This document shows positions 35,727 through 44,125 of a stretch of DNA of 64,000 nt, one piece after another (within the stretch, counting starts at the first letter, position 1; each line of letters opens with the position of its first letter). Location of the stretch: positions 1-64,000 of the forward strand of contig NZ_FOTS01000016.1 in the NCBI RefSeq assembly GCF_900114615.1, given 5' to 3'. The DNA is from Pelosinus propionicus DSM 13327. Its GTDB lineage: Bacteria > Bacillota > Negativicutes > DSM-13327. Below the pieces are notes generated by a model. It was not told where the DNA came from. It was given only the letters and a program-made list of their open reading frames with translations, and made no database searches. Made by a program: the position numbers and the translations under genes.

Positions 35727-36050
35727 ATGTTTGAACAACTTTTAAAAAAGCTAAATGAAATATTTCATAAAGATGCTGTTTACGATAGTAAGCTTGATTG
35801 TGTAGAGCAGACTTCGTGGATTCTTTTTTTGAAATCGCTTGATAATCTAAACAAGAATAAACAAATAGCGGGTCATACTCAGACTACATCTGCGATAACC
35901 AAAGAACAAGCAGCCATTTTAGAGGAGATTAAAGCTTCTAGCCAAGAACTTTCTGCAGTCGCACAGCGATTGCAGCAGTCTATAGGTAAATTGGAATTAT
36001 CCAAGGACGTAGCTGTTCTTTACCCCTGCCTGCAGAGGCGGGAGTATTAG
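35727..36050 (+). pseudogene. Chimeric remnant: HsdM N-terminus joined to an MCP C-terminus
   Basis: A 107-residue frame. Residues of about 1-42 (FEQLLKKLNEIFHKDAVYD, then VEQTSWILFLKSLDNL) look like the N-terminus of a type I restriction methyltransferase HsdM. Residues of about 48-92 (HTQTTSAITKEQAAILEEIK, then ASSQELSAVAQRL) look like the end of a methyl-accepting chemotaxis protein. Neither part has its functional domain. The ATG has only a weak ribosome site. I interpret it as a deletion fusion, probably non-functional, though expression as a coiled-coil peptide cannot be excluded. Confidence 0.65.
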
Positions 36051-36133
36051 AACCGGTAGTCATCGGATAAATCAGTTGAGACTAAAGTTTTTGACTATGT
36101 AAGAAAAGATATTTAAGAAGTAGGTATAAAATA

Positions 36134-36613
36134 ATGATTATAGGAAATTTGCTAAACATGAAAGAAGAGATCAACTTATATCCTCCTGGAATACAAGTGG
36201 GTCTAAAGTTTCTTTTAGAAACAGATATTTCCTCCTTATCATTAGGGGAGCATGAAATCCAGGGCAAGCAAATTTATGCGAAAGTTTCAGAATATCAAAC
36301 TGAACCTAAAGAACATCGAAGACCAGAAAGCCACGAAAAATATGTTGACATACAATATATTTGCTCGGGAGAAGAAATGATAGGCTTAGCGATGATAACA
36401 GAAGCTGGTGAAATTGATGAGGATTGTCGGAATGAACGAGATATAATTTTTTATAAGAGTGTTGCCAGAGAGACTCAGATTGTTCTCACCCAAGGAATGT
36501 TCGCAGTGTTTTTCCCATGGGATGTTCATCGCCCTAATTGTAATAGCAATGAACAGACTGTTAATGTTAGAAAGATATTGTTAAAAGTAAGGATGGATGT
36601 ACTTGGCTCTTAA
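36134..36613 (+). CDS. YhcH/YjgK/YiaL family protein
   Basis: A 159-residue cupin-like protein of the YhcH/YjgK/YiaL (DUF386) family, related to EbgC. Typical features are PESHEKYVDIQYI (metal-binding His and Glu), GEEMIGLA, and MFAVFFPWDVHRPN near the C-terminus. Members act on sugars or sialic acid derivatives, often as anomerases or isomerases; the exact substrate is unknown. GTAGG lies about nine bases before the ATG. It stands alone; the partial repeat copy 4 and a perfect hairpin follow. Confidence 0.85.
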   Translation: MIIGNLLNMKEEINLYPPGIQVGLKFLLETDISSLSLGEHEIQGKQIYAKVSEYQTEPKEHRRPESHEKYVDIQYICSGEEMIGLAMITEAGEIDEDCRNERDIIFYKSVARETQIVLTQGMFAVFFPWDVHRPNCNSNEQTVNVRKILLKVRMDVLGS

Positions 36614-36650
36614 GTAGAAGCCATTGAGAATTTTAAAGGTATGTAAGTAT

Positions 36651-36682
36651 CTTCGCCTTGCAGAAATTTTGTATTTTAATAA
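36651..36682 (+). repeat. Dispersed intergenic repeat, truncated copy 4
   Basis: CCTTGCAGAAATTTTGTATT matches the right half of the hairpin and the tail of copies 2 and 3. The left half is missing, and the match stops at the edge of a different inverted repeat (36676-36724). Confidence 0.55.
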
Positions 36683-36724
36683 CGCTTGTTTCAAAAAAAA
36701 AATTTTTGAAACAAGCGTTATTAA
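36676..36724. terminator. Perfect 22-bp inverted repeat, bidirectional terminator-like
   Basis: Arms 36676-36697 and 36703-36724 are exact complements around an A-rich loop. The A/T ends give U-tracts both ways. It separates the YhcH gene from the LysE gene. Confidence 0.7.
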
Positions 36725-36746
36725 ATTGGCATACATATAGCTATTA

Positions 36747-36774
36747 TTGTCGAATGTATTAAACATGGTATAAT
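36747..36774 (+). promoter_or_regulatory. Sigma-70 promoter of the LysE-type gene
   Basis: TTGTCG (36747-36752), a 16-base spacer, and TATAAT (36769-36774), about 33 bp before the TTG start. Confidence 0.6.
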
Positions 36775-36806
36775 ATAGCAAACCTATAATAAAGGGAGAG
36801 AGATTT

Positions 36807-37442
36807 TTGGAATTAACCAATATATACTTATTTATTTCTATATCGTTTATTCTACTTATATCGCCTGGACCAAACACGATATACGTTGTTACCAAGGGGA
36901 TAACTGAGGGACGTAAAGCAGCTTTTAAGGCGGTAGCGGGGGCATCAGCGGGAGATTTGGTTCAAGTATTGGCAGCTTCATTAGGTTTAGCAGTATTATT
37001 GCAAGCGTCATCGTTAGCATTTTTCATCGTTAAAATGCTTGGTGCTAGCTATTTATTCTACGTCGGAATACGATGCTTTTTGAATAAGCAGAAGCTGTTC
37101 CTAAAATCTTCGGGGGAAGAAACTAAAGCGAAAGACCTATTTTTTACTGGCTTCTTCACTTCGATGCTAAATCCGAAGACTACATTATTTTTTTTGAGCT
37201 TTTTGCCTCAATTTATTGATAACCAAAGTGCTTATGCGCAACAACAAATGCTTTTGCTTGGTGCGATATTTGTTGTTATGGGATTTTTAGTAATGAGTAT
37301 CTATGCTGTAGTAGCCGAAAAACTACGTTTCTGGATATCCAAAAATGAAAAAATACAAGCATATTTAAATTGGGTAACAGGGGCAATCTTTATCGGTTTT
37401 GGATTACGGGTGGCTTTTTCAGAAACGGAAGCGTCCCATTGA
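36807..37442 (+). CDS. LysE/RhtB-family amino acid exporter
   Basis: A 211-residue protein with about six membrane segments. It has the LysE signature ISPGPNTIYVVTKGITEGRKAA near the N-terminus and GFFTSMLNPKTTLFFLSFLPQF in the middle. Family members export amino acids or homoserine lactone. It starts at a TTG, 36807, with AAGGGAGAG upstream and a good promoter at 36747. A strong terminator follows at 37498-37540. It is monocistronic. Confidence 0.9.
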   Translation: MELTNIYLFISISFILLISPGPNTIYVVTKGITEGRKAAFKAVAGASAGDLVQVLAASLGLAVLLQASSLAFFIVKMLGASYLFYVGIRCFLNKQKLFLKSSGEETKAKDLFFTGFFTSMLNPKTTLFFLSFLPQFIDNQSAYAQQQMLLLGAIFVVMGFLVMSIYAVVAEKLRFWISKNEKIQAYLNWVTGAIFIGFGLRVAFSETEASH

Positions 37443-37497
37443 GTTTCTTTCTTGCTGCTTTTTATGCATAGACACAACCTCCGTTCCTTAGTCGTCT

Positions 37498-37540
37498 TAA
37501 ATAATAAAACCAGCATTTTAGTATGCTGGTTTTATTATTT
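37498..37540 (+). terminator. Terminator after the LysE gene
   Basis: AATAAAACCAGCAT pairs with ATGCTGGTTTTATT over a short loop; the T-rich arm doubles as a U-tract. Confidence 0.8.
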
Positions 37541-37654
37541 AAAGGATAAGTATAGAATGTATTGAACTAATGATAGGACTAACTGATGCCAATAAATAAA
37601 TCTTGAATAATGGATAGTAATAGCTAAAGAATATTAGAATGGGAGGATATACAA

Positions 37655-38251
37655 ATGAAAAAAAATAGGCGTGTAGGTATACTGTTGTTTGACGAGGTTG
37701 AAGTATTAGATTTTGCAGGTCCGTTTGAAGTTTTTTCTATCGCTTCTGTTCCTGAACAATTGGACAAACCGTTTTTAGTACAAACTGTATCACAGTACGG
37801 AAAGATGATCAAGGCTCGAAATGGGCTGATGGTGCAGCCGAGTTTTAGTTTTGAAAATGCTCCTGATTTTGATATTCTTATTGTTCCAGGTGGTTATGGA
37901 GCGGAAGAAATAGAAATAAATAATGAAACGGTATTACAGTGGATTAAGAAACAACAAGATAAAGTGGAATTAACTGCTTCTGTATGTACGGGTGCATTCT
38001 TGCTAGCAAAGGCAGGATTGCTTAATGACAAACGAGCTACTACTCATTGGATGGATATTGACCGTCTTGAAAGGGAGTTTCACGAAGTGAAAGTCGAGAG
38101 AAATTGTAAATTTGTTGATGAAGGCTCAATTATTACATCTGGCGGAATTTCTGCTGGAATCAATATGTCATTTCACATCATTAAGCGGTTGTTAGGGGAA
38201 GATGTTGTGGAAACAACTGCAAGACGTATGGAGTATGATATTACTATTTAG
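37655..38251 (+). CDS. DJ-1/PfpI family protein
   Basis: A 198-residue protein of the DJ-1/PfpI superfamily, with the nucleophile-elbow cysteine in ASVCTGAFLLAKAGLL and a conserved acidic residue in FDEVEVLDFAGPFEVF. GGVSAG-like GGISAGINMS and the ATTHW motif are typical of the GATase1/AraC-ligand-like group (isonitrile hydratase-like). GGGAGG precedes the ATG. The 3' end of the gene and its terminator are duplicated at 55981-56117. The biochemical role is unknown; family members include hydratases, glyoxalases and chaperones. Confidence 0.85.
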   Translation: MKKNRRVGILLFDEVEVLDFAGPFEVFSIASVPEQLDKPFLVQTVSQYGKMIKARNGLMVQPSFSFENAPDFDILIVPGGYGAEEIEINNETVLQWIKKQQDKVELTASVCTGAFLLAKAGLLNDKRATTHWMDIDRLEREFHEVKVERNCKFVDEGSIITSGGISAGINMSFHIIKRLLGEDVVETTARRMEYDITI

Positions 38252-38261
38252 ATTGTATTTT

Positions 38262-38400
38262 AAAAATATCAGCGTAATGCTGATACTTTCCGTTAGCTAA
38301 ACGTAAAATTATGAAGTTATCCCCTCTACCTTGTTCAATTAATTTTATTTCGATAAGACGAAAGTAGCTAGTTGCCTGATGAGAGACAATTAGCTACTTT
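38262..38400 (+). terminator. Two hairpins after the DJ-1 gene
   Basis: TATCAGC-GTAAT-GCTGATA (38267-38286) is followed by CTTTCC. A second stem, AAAGTAGCTAGTTG with CAATTAGCTACTTT (38361-38374 and 38387-38400), is followed by TTC. The remaining 38401-38754 holds no convincing gene. Confidence 0.55.
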
Positions 38401-38754
38401 TCTGTGCCATTAAGAATATGTTTGTTGTAATTCTAAGGGCTAATTTAGCTGGATCCTCTGCTGTAGTGGACGGCACTCGTGGTTTTGTTGATTTCAATGC
38501 TTCGAATTCACAGAATCCTCTAAGTCATTACATAAACGCAGAAATAGCTGTGTGTCTAGTGATGGACAAGTAGCTATTTATGTCTTAAAGGTTAACTATA
38601 TTACGTACAAGGATTACGTTAGTGGAAGAAGTGAAATAATTAGAATAGGTGAAATAGTGAGAAATTTGCAAAAAGAAAGTGCTAATTGCTCTAGAAAACT
38701 GTTTATCAAGGGTGAATGTGTTTTACTTTGGAAGAGATAAAGTGATATATTGAA

Positions 38755-38802
38755 TGTAGTAAATTTTACAACATTATTATAAAAGTAATAAATATTACTA
38801 CA
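38755..38802. promoter_or_regulatory. Pair of related operator-like palindromes before the catabolic cluster
   Basis: TGTAGTAAATTTTACAACA (38755-38773) and, inverted, AGTAATAAATATTACTACA (38784-38802) share TGTAGTAA-N-TTAC. Tandem sites 93 bp before the first cluster gene suggest binding by a local repressor such as the RpiR protein at 55024 (inference). Confidence 0.45.
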
Positions 38803-38894
38803 ATAAATTAAAGGAATAGAAGCAAAGTTAATGACCTTAGCAATTAGATTGCGTAAGACATCTGAAACAAGCAAAGAAGAGAGGGAGGGGTAAT

Positions 38895-40043
38895 ATGACT
38901 ATAAAAGGAGATTTATTAATTCGTGGCGGGACTATAGTCGATCCAGCCCGTAATTTTTTGGATAAAGCTGATATTTTAATCCGAGGGGATAGAGTTGTCG
39001 ATATTCCTGTAGATGAAAAAATCCAAGCCGAAAAAGTAATTGAGGCAACTAACTGTTTAGTGTTACCCGGACTTATTGATTATCATACGCACCTCTTTCA
39101 TAGTGGAACTCAAATTGGCATATACCCAGATTCGGCACTATTGCCTCAAGGGGTAACTACTGCCGTTGATCAAGGTAGTGCAGGTGTTACCAACTTTGAT
39201 AGTTTTTTTAAGACAGTCGTGAACAATAGTCAAATGAGGATCTTTGCGCACCTTCATGCATCGCCGGCAGGGCTCTCAACCCTAACTCGTTCTTTGGAAC
39301 CGATAGATCCAAATTTGTTTGATGCAGAGTGCGCGCGCAGTCTTTTTAAAAAATATGATAAGGAACTTCTTGGCTTAAAAATTCGTCAAAGTAAAGAAAT
39401 TGTTGGGGAATGGGGGTTAGCTCCATTAAAAGCTACCGTTCAGATGGCAAATACGTTAGGGTGCAGGGTCGTGGTTCATACGACAAATCCCCCTGGAGAA
39501 GTGGAAGAACTAGTATCATTATTGCGCTCAGGAGACGTATTTACTCATGTTTATCAAGGTAAGGGTAGCAATATCATTAATGAGAGAGGAAAAATTCGTC
39601 AGGCTGTTCGGGAGGCACGAACCAAAGGTGTATTGTTTGACACTGCTGATGGGAGAGGACACTATGCATTTTCGGTGGCTAAAGCTGCAATTGCTGATGG
39701 ATTCGAACCAGACATTATCAGTACTGATATTGTTAGGGGAAGTTTATACGAACGGACTGTTTTTGGTTTGCCACTAATAATGTCAAAGTATTTAAATCTA
39801 GGTATCTCTTTGGAAAAGGTGGTAAAAGCCTGTACTTCTGCACCTGCCCGCGTGATTGGAATGGAAGGGAAAATTGGTACTCTGGCTCCAGGTGCCTACG
39901 GGGATATTGCAGTGTTTCAATTAAAGGAAATTCCGCTACACATACAAGATGTCTTTGGCGAAGTGCTGACTTGTGACCAAGTTTTCATACCACAGATGAC
40001 TGTGCTCAATGGCAGGGTGGTGTATCGTAGTTTGGAATTTTGA
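38895..40043 (+). CDS. Amidohydrolase/deacetylase-family metallohydrolase
   Basis: A 382-residue TIM-barrel amidohydrolase. The N-terminal beta-sandwich (LLIRGGTIVDPARNFLDKAD) is followed by the metal site LPGLIDYHTHLF. The bridging Lys is probably that in LLGLKIRQSKE, and later His/Asp ligands lie in VVHTTNPPG, FTHVYQGKG and ISTDIVRG. It resembles dihydroorotase-like deacetylases (EF_0837 type). GGGAGGGG precedes the ATG. It opens the long catabolic cluster and sits after two operator-like palindromes. It may hydrolyse an amide or a cyclic imide/lactone in the substrate. Confidence 0.85.
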   Translation: MTIKGDLLIRGGTIVDPARNFLDKADILIRGDRVVDIPVDEKIQAEKVIEATNCLVLPGLIDYHTHLFHSGTQIGIYPDSALLPQGVTTAVDQGSAGVTNFDSFFKTVVNNSQMRIFAHLHASPAGLSTLTRSLEPIDPNLFDAECARSLFKKYDKELLGLKIRQSKEIVGEWGLAPLKATVQMANTLGCRVVVHTTNPPGEVEELVSLLRSGDVFTHVYQGKGSNIINERGKIRQAVREARTKGVLFDTADGRGHYAFSVAKAAIADGFEPDIISTDIVRGSLYERTVFGLPLIMSKYLNLGISLEKVVKACTSAPARVIGMEGKIGTLAPGAYGDIAVFQLKEIPLHIQDVFGEVLTCDQVFIPQMTVLNGRVVYRSLEF

Positions 40044-40125
40044 TGCCATAGGTTAGAAGGATACTTACATGTATTGTGAATTTTGAATACGAATATTTGA
40101 AATCGTAAAAGAAGGGGAGACAGCC

Positions 40126-41364
40126 ATGAATTCAAGGTCGTACCGAATAAAGTTAGTCTTAGTGCTATTCAGCGCCATGTTTGTAATGGGACTTGATCGA
40201 AGCAGCCTTGGAATTGCAGCTCCGGTAATTATGAAAGAGCTTAATGTTGATCCTGCAACAATGGGAGTTGCTATGTCGGCGTTCTTTTGGACTTATACGT
40301 TGTTTAGCTTGCCAGCTGGTAACCTTTCAGACATGTATGGATCGAAGAAGGTATTAGGCTGGGCAGCTGTTATTTGGTCGTTGGCATCTGCAGCAACTGG
40401 ACTCGCTAGTGGTTTAGTAAGCATTATAGCAGCCCGGTTGGGTGTTGGATTAGGAGAAGCTGCTGTATTCCCGGTGACTGCGAAGATTGCTGGTGACAAC
40501 TTTCCTTCCAAGGAACGGGCAACGGCAATTGGGTGGTACTTATCGGGGGCTAGACTAGGGTATGCCGCAACTCCTATTGTCATGGGGTTTTTGATTGCCC
40601 AGTATAGCTGGAGAATGGCGTTTATAATCACTGGATTAGGAAGCTTGCTATGGTGCGTTCTTTGGTATTACTGGTACAAAGATGCTGTTAATCGATCAGA
40701 GTCAGGGGAAATTGCAGCTAAACCTAAAACTATCATCCCATGGATACAGCTCTTAACCAACAGGTGCACCTTAGGCATATTCTTAACAAAGTTTTGTGGG
40801 GACTATTTGTATTATATGTTTTTGACCTGGGTGCCTTCATACCTAGTTATGGAGAGAGGATTCTCTATTCTTAAAATGGGCATATATGCATCCTTGCCTT
40901 TTTTAACTGCATTTGTAGTTCAGCCTGTTGCTGGTTATCTGTCGGATTGGCTTGTTAAAAGAGGAACAAGCCTTACCGTAGCCAGAAAAGGTGTTCTTGT
41001 TACAGCGCAACTATGTGCCTCATCAATAATGGCCGTTGGATTTGTTGAAAATCCTATGGTAGCAGTTGCCATTCTTACACTTAATGTTGCCGCAGCGTCA
41101 ACTATAGGAGGAATGATGTTTACATTGGTTACAGAAGTTTCGCCTCCAGGCATGACGGGAACCGTTACGGGAAGTATGAATACTGTAGGTGCGATAGCAG
41201 GTATTCTTGCGCCTACAATTACGGGTATTATTGTCAAGTTTACTGGCAGTTTTCAAATGGCACTAGCTCTTAGTGGCAGTCTGTTATTATTGGCTGCGTG
41301 CACAGTATTATTTGTTATACCGGCTATTAGGCCTATGAAGTTAGGGGAGAAGACAAACCTTTAG
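40126..41364 (+). CDS. MFS transporter (anion:cation symporter type)
   Basis: A 412-residue major facilitator with about twelve membrane segments. It has the ACS-family look (organic anions): MGLDRSSLGIAAPVIMKELN after helix 1, LPAGNLSDMYGSKKVLG (the MFS A-like loop), GLGEAAVFPVTAKI in helix 4, and GYLSDWLVKRG in the second half. GAAGGGGAG precedes the ATG. It is a clear paralog of the MFS gene at 49397-50628, which lies in the same cluster. Likely substrate: the organic acid catabolised by the cluster (inference). Confidence 0.9.
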   Translation: MNSRSYRIKLVLVLFSAMFVMGLDRSSLGIAAPVIMKELNVDPATMGVAMSAFFWTYTLFSLPAGNLSDMYGSKKVLGWAAVIWSLASAATGLASGLVSIIAARLGVGLGEAAVFPVTAKIAGDNFPSKERATAIGWYLSGARLGYAATPIVMGFLIAQYSWRMAFIITGLGSLLWCVLWYYWYKDAVNRSESGEIAAKPKTIIPWIQLLTNRCTLGIFLTKFCGDYLYYMFLTWVPSYLVMERGFSILKMGIYASLPFLTAFVVQPVAGYLSDWLVKRGTSLTVARKGVLVTAQLCASSIMAVGFVENPMVAVAILTLNVAAASTIGGMMFTLVTEVSPPGMTGTVTGSMNTVGAIAGILAPTITGIIVKFTGSFQMALALSGSLLLLAACTVLFVIPAIRPMKLGEKTNL

Positions 41365-41571
41365 TCGCCAATCTTAGGACATAGCTAAGTGAAAATATGA
41401 AAAAAGTGAAATAGTGAAAATTTTATAGAAATATATAGCAGATTGAAATTAATAGTTGTTTATCCGGGATATAGTTTCTTACTGGAACAGGGAGAAGTCT
41501 ACACCTAATGTAATAAAAAATACATTTAATTAAAATATGAAAAAAATATTACGGATGCGGTAGATATTATT

Positions 41572-41699
41572 GGCTCAACACCAAAATGTGTGCTTGACTA
41601 AATCATCAGCTTATATCTGCAAAATAAACTTTGATGGTATATAATTTTTGCCTTCTTTCTCAAAAAATTATTGTCAAGCACACATTTTGGTGTTGAGCC
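41572..41699. mobile_element. 128-bp MITE-like element with 27-bp perfect terminal inverted repeats
   Basis: Bases 41572-41598 are the exact reverse complement of 41673-41699; the ends read GGCTCAACACCAAAATG... . TATTAT occurs at both borders (41565-41570 and 41700-41705), resembling a target duplication. There is no coding capacity inside. GG-beginning ends resemble those of ISL3-type elements, but no parent is present here. The rest of 41365-41571 shows nothing recognisable. Confidence 0.6.
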
Positions 41700-41722
41700 T
41701 ATTATGTAAGGAGGAATTTTAT

Positions 41723-42592
41723 ATGAAACTAGGATTTATTGGATTTGGGGAAGTTGGTTTTGAAATGTCAACGGGATTTAAAGCATCAGGGTTAGAGCAG
41801 ATTTTTGTTTATGATGTTATGCAGGGGCATGACGTTTATGGACCGCTAGTCAAGGAACGCGTTGAAAAGTCCAAAGTGACGCTGGTATCTTCCTCACAGG
41901 AAGTATTAGAGAACGTAGATGTTGTTTTTGTGGCCGTACCTGGTAGCAAAGCTCTACAAACAGCAAAAGAGTTGGTTCCATTCTTAAAAAGATCACTATT
42001 ATATGTTGATGTATCGGCTTCTTCGCCAGAAGTGAAACGTGGCATTTGGGAGTCAATTAAAGGGACAGGCGTATCTTTTGTTGATGCTGCAATGCTTGGC
42101 TCATTACCACTATATAAGAATAAAGTTCCTACTTTAGCCAGTGGTAATGGAAGTGACCTGTTATTAAAGTTAATGGTTCCGTATGGAATGGATATTGAAA
42201 AAGTCAGTGATACTCCTGGTGAGGCTACAGGAATAAAATTTGTACGTAGTATTTTTATGAAAGGCCTACCAGCTTTAATGGTAGAGGTTCTAGAGGCGGC
42301 ATCTATTATGAAGGTTGACCATTTAGTACTGAAGTCATTAGCCGCGACCATGAATGCATGCTCCTTTGAACAAACTTTAAATCGTCTGGTAACGGGAAGC
42401 GCTATACATGCAGAGCGACGCGCTCATGAAATGAAGGACGTTATTGGAATGCTAGAAAGCATCAAGGTTGAGCCAACAATGTCTAAGGCAACCTTTGCAA
42501 GGTTAACTTGGTTAGCATCAAAAAATCTGAAACAAAAATTTGGTGGTAATACGCCTAAAGAGTGGCAAGAGGTTGTTAAGGCCTGGCAATAA
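41723..42592 (+). CDS. NAD(P)-binding beta-hydroxyacid dehydrogenase-like protein
   Basis: A 289-residue protein. The N-terminal Rossmann motif is KLGFIGFGEVGFEMSTGF, and VFVAVPGSKAL follows. The segment DVSASSPEVKR-GI and the later FVDAAMLGSLP resemble the substrate loop of the 6-phosphogluconate/beta-hydroxyacid dehydrogenase family, and GEATGIKFVRSIFMKG places the catalytic Lys. The C-terminal half matches the DUF1932 group. AAGGAGG stands eight bases before ATG 41723; the ORF opens at 41648 inside the MITE-like element. It probably oxidises a hydroxy acid of the pathway. Confidence 0.85.
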   Translation: MKLGFIGFGEVGFEMSTGFKASGLEQIFVYDVMQGHDVYGPLVKERVEKSKVTLVSSSQEVLENVDVVFVAVPGSKALQTAKELVPFLKRSLLYVDVSASSPEVKRGIWESIKGTGVSFVDAAMLGSLPLYKNKVPTLASGNGSDLLLKLMVPYGMDIEKVSDTPGEATGIKFVRSIFMKGLPALMVEVLEAASIMKVDHLVLKSLAATMNACSFEQTLNRLVTGSAIHAERRAHEMKDVIGMLESIKVEPTMSKATFARLTWLASKNLKQKFGGNTPKEWQEVVKAWQ

Positions 42593-42625
42593 GTTGAAAA
42601 TAATATAAATGTAGGAGCGTGAAAT

Positions 42626-44095
42626 ATGTCTACAAATGCTAATGTGGTTAAAAGTGAACCTCAAAAAGCTGGCTTTGACTATTGGCGAAAGCGTGCGGGT
42701 ATTCCATTAACAATAATTATTTTCACAGCAGTATTAATGATGCCGACACCCGTTGGATTGACACTTGCGGGCAAAAAAGCACTGGCGTTGCTTGCCGCCC
42801 TCGTTACCCTGTATTTAACCGAGCCTGTTGAACTGACGGTAGTCAGCCTGATGATTTTACCCACTGCTGTTTTTTTAGGGTTGGGCAGCACGAAAGTTGT
42901 ATTAGAGAACTTTGCTACTTCTTCTATATTTTTATTAGTTGGTGCCACTATGATGGCAGCTGCTATGGAAAAAACTCGTTTAGCCGAAAGATTCACCTAT
43001 TGGCTGCTTTCGACCATTGGCTGTTCGGCTCGGAATATTAGCTTAGGAGTTACACTTGCTAATGTTGCGCTTGCTTTTATGGTTCCGTCTACTACTGCTA
43101 GAACAGCTATCCTTTTACCAATCTGTCTAAGTATAATCCACATGTATGAAAAGACGGGTGAATATCAAAAAGGTCAGCGATTGAATTTTGCCATAAGCTT
43201 ACTGTTAACATTAGCATTCACAAATTCTACCATTTCAGCTGGGGTTCTGACTGCTACAGTGCCTAATCCTATTACTGTGGATTTTATTGCCAAAGCTGGC
43301 ACCGTAATTACATATATGGATTGGTTAATGTACGGTTTTCCGCCGGCAATTGTCATGACGTTATTTAGCTGGTGGTATTTGCGCAAAGTTTTCAAGCCAG
43401 AACGTGAAGAGATCCCAGGCGGAAAAGAGCTCATAACGCAAAAACTTAATGATATGGGAGCCATGACTTCACCTGAATGGCGTACTCTTTTTGTATTCCT
43501 TTTGGTAGTTGCGCTATGGGCGACAGGTGGCATAACCAAAATGGACACTACTGTTGCTTGTTATCTAGGTGTTAGTTTATTGTTTCTTCCTAAATTTGGA
43601 GTTATTAAGTGGAAGGATACCAATAGGGATTCAGCCTACCATATTTTAATGATGAGTGGGGGGGCGCTTGCTGTTGGTGAATTTCTTATGAAGACTGGAG
43701 CTGCTAAGTGGCTTGCGAATAGTGTTTTCCACTCTCTTGGTTTAGCCGGTGCATCATCGCTGGTGGTTATTGGTGCTGTACTGTTCATTGTCCAGTTTTC
43801 TCGTATCGGTTTTTTTGGCACAACGGGTCTCACCGTATTGTTTATGCCGGTGCTTATTGCGTTGGCTGCTACTGCTAATCTTCCTGCTGCTGCTGTGGCT
43901 TTACCTGCAGGTATGCTTATTGGTGGCTTTCCTTTCTTAATGTTTTATAACACGATTTCAAATATCCTTATCTTTGGCACAGGTTATTTGACTGTAGGAG
44001 ATTTTCCTAAGGTTGGCGGTGTATTATGTCTAGTCGGAGTTATTGTATATACAATATGTGCTACAACGTACTGGCGCTGGTTGGGATTATTTTAG
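42626..44095 (+). CDS. DASS-family anion (dicarboxylate) permease
   Basis: A 489-residue membrane protein of the divalent anion:Na+ symporter/SLC13 family. LVGATMMAAAMEKTRLAERF and MVPSTTARTAILLPICLSII (with the SNT-like S-T-T-A motif) are DASS signatures; a second ATVPNPITVDFI-type loop follows. There are about twelve to thirteen hydrophobic segments. GTAGGAGCG precedes the ATG, 33 bp after the dehydrogenase gene. Members carry succinate, malate, citrate or tartrate. It is the likely main importer for the cluster. Confidence 0.9.
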   Translation: MSTNANVVKSEPQKAGFDYWRKRAGIPLTIIIFTAVLMMPTPVGLTLAGKKALALLAALVTLYLTEPVELTVVSLMILPTAVFLGLGSTKVVLENFATSSIFLLVGATMMAAAMEKTRLAERFTYWLLSTIGCSARNISLGVTLANVALAFMVPSTTARTAILLPICLSIIHMYEKTGEYQKGQRLNFAISLLLTLAFTNSTISAGVLTATVPNPITVDFIAKAGTVITYMDWLMYGFPPAIVMTLFSWWYLRKVFKPEREEIPGGKELITQKLNDMGAMTSPEWRTLFVFLLVVALWATGGITKMDTTVACYLGVSLLFLPKFGVIKWKDTNRDSAYHILMMSGGALAVGEFLMKTGAAKWLANSVFHSLGLAGASSLVVIGAVLFIVQFSRIGFFGTTGLTVLFMPVLIALAATANLPAAAVALPAGMLIGGFPFLMFYNTISNILIFGTGYLTVGDFPKVGGVLCLVGVIVYTICATTYWRWLGLF

Positions 44096-44125
44096 CGCTT
44101 AAGTAATAATTGGAGGTAAGAATAG

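Noticed and set aside
38418-38740. Open frames of 51 and 62 codons in the gap after the DJ-1 gene
   Set aside because: Poor or no ribosome sites, no recognisable motif and unconvincing composition; treated as non-coding.
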